Source: Nitratireductor indicus C115 | GTDB lineage: Bacteria > Pseudomonadota > Alphaproteobacteria > Rhizobiales > Rhizobiaceae | DNA length: 64,000 bases | Assembly (NCBI RefSeq): GCF_000300515.1 | Contig: NZ_AMSI01000017.1 | Location: 1 to 64,000, forward strand | Direction of reading: 5' to 3' | Shown here: positions 24,221-32,679 of the stretch, piece after piece | How positions within the stretch are numbered: position 1 is the stretch's first letter | Layout of the letters: each line of letters begins with the position of its first letter | The notes under the pieces: generated by a model | Told to the model about the DNA's origin: nothing | The model's database searches: none | The model's input: only the letters and a program-made list of their open reading frames with translations | Program-made: the position numbers and the translations under genes

Positions 24221-24925
24221 ATGGCCAATACGCTTCTCATGCCAAAGGCCACCGCCGTGTGGCTGGTCGACAACACGGCGCTGACGTTCGATCAGATCGC
24301 CGAGTTCTGCAAACTGCATCCGCTCGAGGTTAGCGCCATCGCCGATGGCGATGCCGCGCAGGGCATCAAGGGCATGGACCCGGTCATGACCGGCCAGCTC
24401 ACGCGCGAGGAGATCGCGACCGCGGAGCGTGATCCGAACCACAAGCTGAAGCTTTCGGAGCCGAAGGTGCGGGTGCCGGAAACCAAGCGCAAGGGGCCGC
24501 GCTATACGCCGCTCTCCAAGCGTCAGGACCGCCCGAACGCCATTCTGTGGCTGGTGCGCAACCATCCCGAACTGAAGGATGCCCAGATTTCTCGTCTCGT
24601 GGGCACGACCAAGTCGACCATCGAGCAGATTCGCGAGCGCACGCACTGGAATTCGGCCAATCTCGTGCCGATGGATCCGGTGACGCTCGGGCTGTGCTCG
24701 CAGATCGATCTCGATCTCGAAGTGCAGCGCGCGGCGCGTTATGCACCGCCTGCCGCGCCTGCTGGCGATACGCTGCTGCCAGCTTCGCAGACCGAAGGTC
24801 TGTCGGTGGAGAATGCGCAGGGCGACGACCACGGTCACGAGGAAAAGGAACTCGACGCCGAGGCCGTCTTTGCCAAGCTTTCCTCGCTCAAGTCCCGTTC
24901 CGAGGACGAGGAAGACGAGGAGTAA
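24221..24925 (+). CDS. trcR: Cell-cycle transcription regulator TrcR (DUF1013)
   Basis: A 234-residue TrcR/DUF1013 protein, reported in alphaproteobacteria as a cell-cycle regulator associated with RNA polymerase. The conserved N-terminal half reads MPKATAVWLVDNTALTFDQI, FCKLHPLEVSAIADG, and RPNAILWLVRNHPEL followed by an HTH-like IGT-type segment DAQISRLVGTTKSTIEQI. The C-terminal part is acidic and low-complexity (SEDEEDEE). ATG 24221 is preceded by AAGAGG. It ends just before a strong terminator (24951-24994). Confidence 0.92.
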   Translation: MANTLLMPKATAVWLVDNTALTFDQIAEFCKLHPLEVSAIADGDAAQGIKGMDPVMTGQLTREEIATAERDPNHKLKLSEPKVRVPETKRKGPRYTPLSKRQDRPNAILWLVRNHPELKDAQISRLVGTTKSTIEQIRERTHWNSANLVPMDPVTLGLCSQIDLDLEVQRAARYAPPAAPAGDTLLPASQTEGLSVENAQGDDHGHEEKELDAEAVFAKLSSLKSRSEDEEDEE

Positions 24926-24950
24926 GTCTTCCTTATTTCCAGCGGTTTTG

Positions 24951-24994
24951 GAGCGCCGTGTATCGTTTCGGATGCACGGCGCTCTTTCTTTTTT
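24951..24994 (+). terminator. Terminator after trcR
   Basis: A 10-bp perfect stem GAGCGCCGTG (24951-24960) / CACGGCGCTC (24975-24984) is followed by TTTCTTTTTT. Confidence 0.9.
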
Positions 24995-25014
24995 GGGTTT
25001 CCGCATCCAAGCTG

Positions 25015-25047
25015 GCGTGCGGTGAACTCGCCTGACTGCAAAACGTT
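25015..25047. repeat. Dispersed palindromic repeat, copy 4
   Basis: Contains CGGTGAACTCGCCTG followed by ACTGCAAAACG; it abuts the stop codon of the minus-strand DUF4336 gene and closely matches copy 3 (18121-18150). Confidence 0.6.
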
Positions 25048-25743
25048 CTAGTCTCTGATGAGCCAGCTGAAAGCGCGTTTCAGAAACGCTTTTCCATTGC
25101 CGGTTACCGGCGGGCCATGGGCAATCAGGACATTTTCAGTCGGCCAGGCCAGTATGGCCTGCAGGGCTTGGCGGGCAGCCACCCGGTCCGTGAAAGCCAT
25201 CCGGAATTTTCGCGGGACGGTCGGTTCGGGCGCGGTCATCAGGTCAAGCCGGGCGATGAGCGCGCGCCACCCTTTGAACCATCCTCGCGGAAACTGTTGC
25301 AGCAAGTCCGTGAAGATCGCCGTCCGGCTGGCGCGATGGAACAGAACGGCCTCGGTGGTAATCCGGTTTCCGGGAACCAACACGATATCGAGGTCTTCCG
25401 CCCATTCGGGGATGGGGTTTTTGCCGAGTTCGCCCGTGACGGAACGTTCAGACCATGTCTCGCGCAGGCCGGGTGCAACAAAAACGAAGGCTTGCGGGCA
25501 GGCGTGCCGCCAATCGCCGAGAAAGCTGTCATGCAGGCTGTTTGGCGCGACCAGATAGCGAATTTGCCCTAGACTTTCGACAGCCGAATGCAGGTCGTTC
25601 GAATATGCGACGGGAGACCAGAGCATGAGGTCTCCGCCGGTTAGGCGCATGACCGTCATCCGGGTCGGGTAGTGAAATCCGGCCGCCGCGGTCACGATGG
25701 GGCCATCAGAAATCCAGATGTTCGGGCCGAATTCTTCCAGCAT
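25048..25743 (-). CDS. DUF4336 family protein
   Basis: A 231-residue DUF4336 protein, a family related to metallo-beta-lactamase-like folds, of unknown function. It shows IWISDGPIVTAAAGFHYPTR, VAPNSLHDSFLGDW, and FTDLLQQFPRGWFKGW near the expected places. The start at 25743 has AAGG upstream; an earlier ATG would lie inside the divergent operator. It is transcribed away from a TetR-type regulator with only 51 bp between the starts, so it is likely that regulator's target. Confidence 0.85.
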   Translation of the reverse strand: MLEEFGPNIWISDGPIVTAAAGFHYPTRMTVMRLTGGDLMLWSPVAYSNDLHSAVESLGQIRYLVAPNSLHDSFLGDWRHACPQAFVFVAPGLRETWSERSVTGELGKNPIPEWAEDLDIVLVPGNRITTEAVLFHRASRTAIFTDLLQQFPRGWFKGWRALIARLDLMTAPEPTVPRKFRMAFTDRVAARQALQAILAWPTENVLIAHGPPVTGNGKAFLKRAFSWLIRD

Positions 25744-25768
25744 TGCCAAGCCTTCCAAGTTTACATAT

Positions 25769-25782
25769 GTGCAAAATTGCAC
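25769..25782. promoter_or_regulatory. Inverted repeat, candidate TetR operator
   Basis: GTGCAA (25769-25774), two-base spacer AA, TTGCAC (25777-25782). It lies in the 51-bp gap between the divergent DUF4336 and TetR starts, where an autoregulatory operator is expected. Confidence 0.5.
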
Positions 25783-25794
25783 TATTGTATAAAA

Positions 25795-26373
25795 ATGACA
25801 AGCCTGAGACGCACCTCCCGCTCGCGAGAGCAGATTCTTGCTGCTGCCGATGCCGCTTTCCGAGAGTTCGGAATTGGGGGAACCTCAATGGAAGAGATTG
25901 CGTACCGCGCGGGGCTGACGCGGCGGACCGTCTACAATCTCTTCGGTTCGAAGGAGGAAATCGCCCTCAGCCTGATTGCGCGTGCCGAAGCGGACGATGC
26001 CAGATATCGCGCGCTGATGACATCGAATGAGGATGCCGTGGCGCTCATGGAATTGGTGTTGATCGACAGCGCGCGCTGGTGCCTCGCCAATCCCGCATTG
26101 GCATTCCTTGCGCTTGCTCCGGCCGTGAGGCCGTCGGTCGAGCTGCCTCGGGACCGTCCATCATTCCAGGGGCTCGTGCGGGACATTCTGAAACTCGGCC
26201 AGGTGCAAGCGCGGATCCGGCCGGACGAAACGGCCGAATTCATGACGCTCATCCTGCTGGGCGTCTATGGACAAGCCATGCTGAACGCTCTCCCGAAAGG
26301 GGTGATCGAAGAGAGCGAAATCCGCCGAATCATACGCCTGGTGCTTGAAGGCATCGGCGTTGCAAGACCCTGA
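25795..26373 (+). CDS. TetR/AcrR-family regulator
   Basis: A 192-residue TetR-type regulator. The HTH is at about residues 9-55 with REQILAAADAAFREFG, TSMEEIAYRAGLTRRTVYNL and FGSKEEI. The ligand-binding C-terminal domain is helical and poorly conserved, as usual. It diverges from the DUF4336 gene with a shared operator-like repeat. The ATG at 25795 lacks a strong ribosome site, so expression may be low. Confidence 0.9.
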   Translation: MTSLRRTSRSREQILAAADAAFREFGIGGTSMEEIAYRAGLTRRTVYNLFGSKEEIALSLIARAEADDARYRALMTSNEDAVALMELVLIDSARWCLANPALAFLALAPAVRPSVELPRDRPSFQGLVRDILKLGQVQARIRPDETAEFMTLILLGVYGQAMLNALPKGVIEESEIRRIIRLVLEGIGVARP

Positions 26374-26408
26374 TTGCCTGACAAGAGCATGGCCGTGAGA
26401 GCGTGTGC

Positions 26409-27119
26409 TCAGCTCGCGCAGGCGCGGCCTGCCATGGCTTCGTGCATCTCCATGCGGCGGTAGAAATCGGCAAGCTGCTTCCCGCGCTCGGGGCGGAAAG
26501 TGCGTCCGGCAAGCGAGGTTGCGGCGATCCGGTCTATGCGGAATGTGCGGAAATCGCCGCGCAACTCGCACCAGGCGACAAGCGTCCAGACCTTTCCCCA
26601 GAACCACAGGCCAAGGGGGCGCACGTCCCGCTCGGAACCGCGGCCTGCCTCGTCATTATAGTCGAGACGCAAAACCTCGCGCTTCTCCACCGCGCGCTCG
26701 AGCGCATCGATGGTTTGCCGGTCCGTGTCGCTCACCACCCAGCGAGGTGTGTGAATCTCCGTCCGGTCGATGCGGTCGCGCTCCTGTTCGGGAAGCACCG
26801 TGCCGATTTTCACGAGTGCCTCTTCGGCAGCCCTCGCCATTGCAGCGCCACCGAAGGCGCGCACCATGCGCGCGCCTGCGACAAGCGATACGATCTCGTC
26901 ACGCGTGAACATGAGCGGGGGGAGTTCGAACCCCTCCCGCATGAGATAGCCTACGCCAGCCTCCCCGTCGATCGGCACGCCGGTCGACTGGAGGTCGGCG
27001 ATATCGCGATAGATCGTGCGCTCGGAAACCTCCAGGCGCTCGCTGAGAAGGCGCGCGGTGACAAGTCGGCCGCCGCGAAGATGCTGTACGATCTGAAATA
27101 GTCGGTCAGCACGGCGCAT
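26409..27119 (-). CDS. YafY-type HTH/WYL-domain regulator
   Basis: A 236-residue DeoR-like regulator with an N-terminal winged HTH (RRADRLFQIVQHLRG, then LSERLEVSERTIYRDIADLQ) and a WYL ligand-sensing domain (about residues 140-200, with VLRLDYNDEAG, VRPLGLWFWGKVWTLVAWCE and FRTFRIDRI). It begins 12 bp after the VOC gene stop, so they form an operon. Proteins of this type often repress an operon that includes their own gene; the palindromes at 27518-27576 are candidate operators. Confidence 0.92.
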   Translation of the reverse strand: MRRADRLFQIVQHLRGGRLVTARLLSERLEVSERTIYRDIADLQSTGVPIDGEAGVGYLMREGFELPPLMFTRDEIVSLVAGARMVRAFGGAAMARAAEEALVKIGTVLPEQERDRIDRTEIHTPRWVVSDTDRQTIDALERAVEKREVLRLDYNDEAGRGSERDVRPLGLWFWGKVWTLVAWCELRGDFRTFRIDRIAATSLAGRTFRPERGKQLADFYRRMEMHEAMAGRACAS

Positions 27120-27131
27120 GCGTTATTCTCC

Positions 27132-27506
27132 TCACGCAAATATTCCGAAGCTGTTTCCGTCGGGGTCGAGACAATACACGAAACGGCCAGCAGGGATAGT
27201 GATTATGGGGGAGACCAGTTTTCCGCCATTGGCGGTAACCCGTTCCATGGCGTCTTCAAGGGGGGCAGGAACGGCAAGATGAATGGTCGGGCCGGTGCCT
27301 TCCGGGGCTGGTTTTCCAGGGTAAAGGTGCCCGCTCACGGCTTCTTTCGGATTGCGCGTCGCGAAGACCGCCATGGGATTGGGGCCATCCTCGCGCAGGT
27401 CTGTTTCGTTCATGAGAACGGCGCCGTAGAACGCACGGGCGCGGGCCATGTCGGTAACGGGAATTTCGGCCCAGACGACGGCATTGAGGGGCAGGGTGTC
27501 GGTCAT
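27132..27506 (-). CDS. VOC (glyoxalase/bleomycin-resistance fold) family protein
   Basis: A 124-residue vicinal-oxygen-chelate fold protein: EIPVTDMARARAFYGAVL at the N-terminus, TIHLAVPAPLEDAMERV mid-way and AGRFVYCLDPDGNSFGIF at the end, i.e. two beta-alpha-beta-beta-beta units. The reaction is unknown; members range from glyoxalase-like lyases to drug-binding proteins. GGAGAG (27512-27517) precedes the ATG. It heads an operon with the WYL regulator and lies behind two perfect inverted repeats. Confidence 0.9.
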   Translation of the reverse strand: MTDTLPLNAVVWAEIPVTDMARARAFYGAVLMNETDLREDGPNPMAVFATRNPKEAVSGHLYPGKPAPEGTGPTIHLAVPAPLEDAMERVTANGGKLVSPIITIPAGRFVYCLDPDGNSFGIFA

Positions 27507-27517
27507 CGATAGCTCTC

Positions 27518-27540
27518 CAATTGTGTGAGATGCACAATTG
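27518..27540. promoter_or_regulatory. Inverted repeat 1 before the VOC/WYL operon
   Basis: CAATTGTG (27518-27525) and CACAATTG (27533-27540), perfect 8-bp arms with a 7-bp spacer, immediately upstream of the VOC ribosome site. Suitable as an operator overlapping the promoter. Confidence 0.5.
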
Positions 27541-27542
27541 CA

Positions 27543-27576
27543 CAGTACTCCTGACAGCCTTCTGTCAGGAGTACTG
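27543..27576. promoter_or_regulatory. Perfect 15-bp inverted repeat before the VOC/WYL operon
   Basis: CAGTACTCCTGACAG (27543-27557) and CTGTCAGGAGTACTG (27562-27576) around a CCTT centre. No T-run follows on either strand, so a terminator is unlikely. Position suggests an operator for the WYL regulator encoded in the operon. Confidence 0.6.
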
Positions 27577-27604
27577 GCGGGAGCTTCGTCAATGTGTGAA
27601 CCGC

Positions 27605-28192
27605 TCAGTCCGGCTGGAATTCGCGGGCGAGCATCGCCTTGAAATCGACGAGCATTGCCGCTTTTTCGGGCAAAAGAGCTTCCAGAAAACGGATGGCGAA
27701 AGTGGCAGGCGCGGTTCCCGCCGCACTGACGATCCGGTTGTCGGCGACGGCAAAGGGCACATCCCGGTAGTGTTCCTGGCCTGGATAATCGGGCAGCTTT
27801 CGTTCGATCCAGTCCTTGCCATTGCTGGTATGGGAGCGTCCGGCGAAAAGTCCGGCGCGGGCCAGCGCGAGCGTTCCTGCGCAGATGCCGCCGACAATCC
27901 CGCCACGCGCTTCCACGGCCTTTAGAAGTTCTGAAGCATCCGGTGTGTCGGGTGCAGTCCAGCCATCGGAACCGATGACGGCCACGGCGTCGAGGTCGTC
28001 ATTTTCGTTGGCGGCGATGCCGCGTTCGCCTGTGCGTTTGAAACCGGCGATGGAAGTCACCGTCCCCGCATCCGGCGTTAACGCGATCACATCGACACCG
28101 AACCACTCCACCGCGGAGGCGGCCAGCAGTCCATATTCCCAATCGGCGTAGTTCTCGATGAAAACGAGGCCGATTTTCTTGCGGTCACCCAT
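27605..28192 (-). CDS. DJ-1/PfpI family protein
   Basis: A 195-residue class-I glutamine-amidotransferase-like protein of the DJ-1/PfpI group. The nucleophile elbow GGICAGTLAL places Cys104 at the active site; an N-terminal acidic residue lies in FIENYADWEYG, and a later AAGTAPATFA segment matches the family. Members include chaperones, glyoxalase III-like enzymes and hydratases, so the exact activity is open. It stands between the VOC/WYL operon and an SDR gene, all on the minus strand. Confidence 0.88.
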   Translation of the reverse strand: MGDRKKIGLVFIENYADWEYGLLAASAVEWFGVDVIALTPDAGTVTSIAGFKRTGERGIAANENDDLDAVAVIGSDGWTAPDTPDASELLKAVEARGGIVGGICAGTLALARAGLFAGRSHTSNGKDWIERKLPDYPGQEHYRDVPFAVADNRIVSAAGTAPATFAIRFLEALLPEKAAMLVDFKAMLAREFQPD

Positions 28193-28224
28193 GGTTTCCC
28201 GATCCTTTGCGATGCGAGGTGACT

Positions 28225-29019
28225 TCAGCCGAGGTCGGACTTCACGTCCACGGTGTAGTTGAGCGGCAGCCGGCCACCATCGGCGTAGATGGTCTGGCCG
28301 GTGATGTAGCTGGAATCATCATCGGCAAGGAACGTGGCGATGGATGCGATTTCATCCGGCTCACCGACGCGGCCGAGCGGTGTGCGCGACAGGACGCGGT
28401 TTCGCGCGGCGGCATCGGCATTCACGCTGGCCAGCATGTCGGTCATGATGGAGCCTGGGCCGATGGCGTTCACCCGGATGCCATAGGGAGCCAGCGCCAG
28501 GGCCATGACCCGGGTAAGCTGGCTGACCCCACCCTTCGACACGGTGTAGGCGAGCTGGTCGGGAATGGCGAGCACGGCGTTGATGGAAGACATGTTGATG
28601 ATGGCGCCGGGCGCGCCGCCCTTCTCCACCTTCTCCACCATGAAACGGGCTACCGCCTGGCCTGCCAGGAACGTGCCCTTCAGGTTGATATCGAGCACGC
28701 GCGTAAACTCTTCCTCGCGCAGCTCGAGGAAGTTCGCCTTGTGAACCACGCCCGCATTGTTGACGAGAATGTCCACGTCGCCGAAGGCGTCGATGGTTTC
28801 GGCAAGCAGGTTGTGGATGTCGAGGCGCTTGCTGATATCGGCCTTGATGAAGCGCGCATCGCCGAGCTTCTGCAAGTCGGCAATGGCGGTCTTGCCTTTC
28901 TCTCCGTCGATATCCCCGATCACGACCTTGACGCCATGACGCAGAAAACGCTCGGCAATGGCATAGCCGATGCCGCCGGCGCCCCCCGTCACGATTGCCG
29001 TCTTGCCGTCGAGTGCCAT
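28225..29019 (-). CDS. SDR-family oxidoreductase
   Basis: A 264-residue classical short-chain dehydrogenase/reductase. TGGAGGIGYAIAE (residues 11-23) binds the cofactor with Asp37 in IGDIDG suggesting NAD preference; NNAG is at 87-90; the catalytic set is Ser144/145, Tyr158 and Lys162 (YTVSK). RTPLGRVGEPDEIAS and ITGQTIYADGGR complete the fold. Substrate unknown. It is downstream of prpE on the same strand with a 121-bp gap. Confidence 0.92.
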   Translation of the reverse strand: MALDGKTAIVTGGAGGIGYAIAERFLRHGVKVVIGDIDGEKGKTAIADLQKLGDARFIKADISKRLDIHNLLAETIDAFGDVDILVNNAGVVHKANFLELREEEFTRVLDINLKGTFLAGQAVARFMVEKVEKGGAPGAIINMSSINAVLAIPDQLAYTVSKGGVSQLTRVMALALAPYGIRVNAIGPGSIMTDMLASVNADAAARNRVLSRTPLGRVGEPDEIASIATFLADDDSSYITGQTIYADGGRLPLNYTVDVKSDLG

Positions 29020-29140
29020 GTCATTTTCCTCTTCGCGAAATTTGCTGGACCCTGCGACGGACGGGCGGGAAGGTCAAGCGCGTGAAGAGGCTGCCAGTGC
29101 CTGCGGCGATGCCGGATGGGTGTCCGGCATCGCGGAAACC

Positions 29141-31042
29141 TCAGCTTGAGGGCTTGTTCAGCGCCTCGGCGATTTCTTCCAGAATGACCGGGTCGTCGAT
29201 CGTCGCCGGCATCACCCACTCTTCATGGTCGGCAATCTTCTGCATGGTGGCGCGCAGAATCTTGCCCGAACGCGTCTTGGGCAACCGTTTTACAGGCACC
29301 ACCTTCTTGAAGGCGGCGACGGGCCCGATACGATCCCGGACCATGGCGATCAGCTCTTTCTCGACGGCGCCCATATCGGCCTGAGCCTTGCCGTGCAGCA
29401 CCACGAAGCCGCAGGGGACCTGTCCTTTGAGAGCATCGGCAATACCGATGACCGCGCATTCGGCGACGGCGGGATGTTCCGCCACCACTTCTTCCATGCC
29501 GCCGGTCGACAGGCGATGACCGGCGACATTGATGATGTCGTCGGTGCGCGCCATGATGAAGAGATAGCCATCCTCGTCCAGGATGCCGGCATCGGCGGTC
29601 TTGTAGTAACCTGGAAATTCACTGAGATAGGCTTCGCGAAACCGCTCGTCGTCGTTCCACAATGTCGGCAGTGCGCCGGGCGGCAATGGCAGTTTCACAA
29701 CCACATTGCCAAGCTTGCCGGTTTCCACCGGATGCCCGGCATCGTCCAGAACCTGCACGTCGTATCCCGGCATGGGCAGGCCGGGCGAGCCGTATTTCAC
29801 CGGAAGCATGCCGAGGCCGACGGGATCCTGGCTGATCGGCGCCCCGGTCTCCGTCTGCCACCAGTGATCGATCACCGGTACGCCCAGTGTTCTTTCTGCC
29901 CACTTCACCGTGTCTGGGTCGGCGCGTTCGCCGGCAAGGAAGAGAGTGCGGAAACGGCTCATGTCGTAACCGGCCAGCAGTTCCGCATCGGGATCGGCGG
30001 TGCGGATCGCGCGGAAGGCTGTCGGGGCGGTGAAGAGCGCTACGACGCCGTGTTCGGCAATGACTCGCCAAAAGACGCCCGCGTCCGGTGTGCCAACGGG
30101 TTTTCCCTCGAAGAGGATTGTCGTGCAGCCGTGCAGGAGGGGGGCATAGACGATGTAGGAGTGGCCGACCACCCAGCCCACATCGGACGCTGCCCAGAAG
30201 GTTTCTCCCGGCTTTACGCCATACTCGTTGAACATGGACCATTTGAGCCGGACCATATGGCCGCCATTATCGCGCACCACGCCCTTGGGCCGGCCGGTGG
30301 TGCCGGATGTGTAGAGAACATAGAGCGGATCGGTGGCAAGAACCGGTACGCATGGTACGTCGCGGCCAGCCGCGCGGGCGCTACCCACCAGCGCCTCATA
30401 GTCGTGGTCCCTGCCTTCCACGAGGTCGCAGGTCTGCTCCTCGCGTTGCAGGACAAGACAACTCTGCGGTTTAACCTTTGACAGGCGGATCGCTTCGTCG
30501 AGCAAGGGCTTGTAGGAAACGATACGGCCGGGTTCCAGGCCGCAGGACGCCGAAACGATGGCTTTGGGGGCAGCATCATCGATGCGCGCTGCCAGCTCAC
30601 GGGCGGCGAAGCCTCCGAATACGACGGAATGGACGGCCCCTATGCGCGCGCAGGCCAGCATCGCGAAAACGGCTTCCGGCACCATCGGCATATAGATGAT
30701 GACGCGGTCACCCTTTTCTACGCCGAGGTCCTGCAGGACTGCGGCGAGCGCGGAAACCTCGTCCTTCAATGCGCTGTAGGTGAAGCTCTTCTGCTTTCCA
30801 CCGATGGGGCTGTCGTAGATGAGAGCCGTCTGTTCGCCGCGTCCGGCGGCCACATGCCGGTCGAGCGCGTTGAAGCAGGTGTTGCAGGTGGCGCCTGTGA
30901 ACCAGTGTCCATAAGCCCCGGCATCGGGATCGAACACTTTCTCCCAAGGGGTGAACCAGTCGATTTCACGGGCGGCATCCGCCCAGAATGCTTCGGGATC
31001 CTGTTTCCAGGACTGATAGACTTCATGATAGCGTGACGCCAT
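29141..31042 (-). CDS. prpE: Propionyl-CoA synthetase
   Basis: A 633-residue AMP-forming acyl-CoA synthetase close to PrpE, which activates propionate to propionyl-CoA. The N-terminal cap DWFTPWEKVFDPD is PrpE-like; YTSGTTGRPKGVVRD is the P-loop-like motif, DHWWQTETGAPI the adenylate-binding motif, and PKTRSGKILR near the C-terminus holds the catalytic and acetylatable lysine. GGGAGGAG lies just upstream of ATG 31042. Acetate may also be used. Confidence 0.92.
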   Translation of the reverse strand: MASRYHEVYQSWKQDPEAFWADAAREIDWFTPWEKVFDPDAGAYGHWFTGATCNTCFNALDRHVAAGRGEQTALIYDSPIGGKQKSFTYSALKDEVSALAAVLQDLGVEKGDRVIIYMPMVPEAVFAMLACARIGAVHSVVFGGFAARELAARIDDAAPKAIVSASCGLEPGRIVSYKPLLDEAIRLSKVKPQSCLVLQREEQTCDLVEGRDHDYEALVGSARAAGRDVPCVPVLATDPLYVLYTSGTTGRPKGVVRDNGGHMVRLKWSMFNEYGVKPGETFWAASDVGWVVGHSYIVYAPLLHGCTTILFEGKPVGTPDAGVFWRVIAEHGVVALFTAPTAFRAIRTADPDAELLAGYDMSRFRTLFLAGERADPDTVKWAERTLGVPVIDHWWQTETGAPISQDPVGLGMLPVKYGSPGLPMPGYDVQVLDDAGHPVETGKLGNVVVKLPLPPGALPTLWNDDERFREAYLSEFPGYYKTADAGILDEDGYLFIMARTDDIINVAGHRLSTGGMEEVVAEHPAVAECAVIGIADALKGQVPCGFVVLHGKAQADMGAVEKELIAMVRDRIGPVAAFKKVVPVKRLPKTRSGKILRATMQKIADHEEWVMPATIDDPVILEEIAEALNKPSS

Positions 31043-31200
31043 CCCGCTCCTCCCTGCCGGACAATGCCTATTCTCACAGGAATTCATATCGGATTCCCGG
31101 CAAGAGCGTAAATCAGACTTGCGGCGGAGGGGAGGCGCCTTTGACAGCCTTCGTCGGGACGGGCACAAGGGAAGTAACGAATCTTCCTTTTGGTCCATCC

Positions 31201-31359
31201 ATGAGCAAAATCCTGCTGCTTCTGATCCTGGCGATGATGATCGTGCATCTCATCAAGCCGCTCGGGCTGCCGGGATTGAAGCGGCGCAGCGATTTCTGGA
31301 AGCTGGCGCTCATTGCGCTGGCGGCCGTCTCGCTGACGATCCTGCTGCGGGGGGAATAA
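31201..31359 (+). CDS. Small two-helix membrane protein of unknown function
   Basis: A 52-residue open frame from ATG 31201: MSKILLLLILAMMIVHLIKP, a Gly/Pro turn with basic residues, then WKLALIALAAVSLTILL. Two hydrophobic helices separated by a positively charged loop argue for a real membrane microprotein. The ribosome site is weak and I know no family for it. It diverges from prpE and ends before the terminator at 31426-31462. Confidence 0.55.
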   Translation: MSKILLLLILAMMIVHLIKPLGLPGLKRRSDFWKLALIALAAVSLTILLRGE

Positions 31360-31425
31360 AACGGCACCTGCCCTTCCCGCCTTCCGCTTGCGGGGAGAAG
31401 TAAGGGATGACGGTTCCGGGGCCGC

Positions 31426-31462
31426 AAAAAAGCCCGCCGATGCCTGTCGGCGGGCTTTTTTT
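31426..31462. terminator. Bidirectional terminator before fba
   Basis: A 10-bp perfect stem AGCCCGCCGA (31431-31440) / TCGGCGGGCT (31447-31456), with A residues on the left and T residues on the right, serves the small membrane protein gene (plus) and fba (minus). Confidence 0.9.
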
Positions 31463-31481
31463 CATTCGTGCTTTGCGCGGT

Positions 31482-32504
31482 TCAGGCGGCTTCGAGCGCC
31501 TGCTTCCATTCGCCGGTGGCGGCAAGGCTGTTCATCCTTGCGCGGTGCGTGAAGGCGCGCTGGCCGGCGGCCACATTCTCCTTCTTGCCACCCCATGCCT
31601 TGAGAGCCGCAGCCTGCAGGGCGCGGCCATAGGAGAAGGTGAGCGCCCAAGGCATGTCGTAGTTGGCGTTCATGATGGAAAGATGCGCGGTCGCTTCTTC
31701 GTCCGACTGGCCGCCGGACAGGAAAGCGATGCCGGGCACGGCGGCCGGAACAGTCGCCTTGAGGCAACGCACGGTCTTCTCGGCGACTTCCTCGCGGCTT
31801 GCCTTGCGGGCGTTCTTGCCGTCGATGATCATGTTCGGCTTGAGCACCATGCCTTCAAGCGAGACGCGTGCGTCGTAGAGTTCGTCGAAGACAGACTTCA
31901 GCACCCATTCGGTGACTTCATAGCAGCGGTCGATGGAATGATCGCCCGGCTTGCCGTCCATGAGCACTTCCGGCTCGACGATCGGCACGATGCCGGCTTC
32001 CTGGCAAAGTGCTGCGTAGCGGGCCAATGCCTGAGCGTTCTGCTTGACGGCGCCCCAGTTCGGCAGGTCGTTGGAGATGGATATCACGCCGCGCCACTTC
32101 GCAAAGCGGGCGCCAAGGCCGTGATACTCGGCAAGGCGGTCGCGCAGGCCGTCAAGGCCCTCGGTGATCGTCTCGCCTTCGAAGCCCGGCAGCGGCTTGG
32201 CGCCGGCATCGACCTTGATGCCCGGCACTGCGCCGGCGGCGCGGATGACTTCGGCCAGCGGCGTGCCATCAGCGGCCTTCTGGCGCAAGGTTTCGTCGAA
32301 CAGGATGACGCCGGAGATGCAGTTCTTCATCGCATCGTCGGCGCGGAACAGCATTTCCCGGTAATCGCGGCGATTTTCCTCGGTCGACTCGAGGCCGATC
32401 GTGTCGAAGCGCTTCTTGATCGTGCCGGAGCTTTCGTCCGCTGCCAGAATGCCCTTGCCTGGGCTCACCATGGCGGCTGCAATATCCTCGAGGCGTTCGC
32501 TCAT
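31482..32504 (-). CDS. fba: Fructose-bisphosphate aldolase, class I
   Basis: A 340-residue class I aldolase interconverting fructose 1,6-bisphosphate with DHAP and glyceraldehyde 3-phosphate. It starts like animal-type aldolases (GKGILAADESSGTIKKRF), has the Schiff-base Lys222 in VLKPNM, the phosphate site FLSGGQSDEEAT and the LTFSYGRALQ segment. No zinc ligands of class II enzymes are seen. It follows pgk on the minus strand (155 bp) and ends at a strong terminator. Confidence 0.96.
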   Translation of the reverse strand: MSERLEDIAAAMVSPGKGILAADESSGTIKKRFDTIGLESTEENRRDYREMLFRADDAMKNCISGVILFDETLRQKAADGTPLAEVIRAAGAVPGIKVDAGAKPLPGFEGETITEGLDGLRDRLAEYHGLGARFAKWRGVISISNDLPNWGAVKQNAQALARYAALCQEAGIVPIVEPEVLMDGKPGDHSIDRCYEVTEWVLKSVFDELYDARVSLEGMVLKPNMIIDGKNARKASREEVAEKTVRCLKATVPAAVPGIAFLSGGQSDEEATAHLSIMNANYDMPWALTFSYGRALQAAALKAWGGKKENVAAGQRAFTHRARMNSLAATGEWKQALEAA

Positions 32505-32613
32505 TTCAGGTCTCCTGTCTGTTCCATCGTGCAGCGCATAGCAGATGCCGCCGGCAAACGGAATGCGGATGGACAGGCCCTAATCGATTGAAATACCTAC
32601 CTGTTCACACTTT

Positions 32614-32679
32614 GCTTAACGCGCTGTCGCAATGGGCTTAACGCGTTGTCGCAATGGGCTCAGCCTGCCGTCGCAAGAG
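32614..32679. repeat. 22-bp tandem repeats at the 3' end of pgk
   Basis: Two units, 32614-32635 and 32636-32657, differ at one base (gcttaacgcg then c/t then tgtcgcaatgg). A third, diverged unit (32658-32679) overlaps the last codons and stop of pgk. The pattern is a stepwise duplication of the gene end into the pgk-fba spacer. Confidence 0.85.

Noticed and set aside
27543-27576. Considered as a terminator of the DJ-1 gene
   Set aside because: No T-run on the minus strand after the stem; position before the VOC start suits an operator better.
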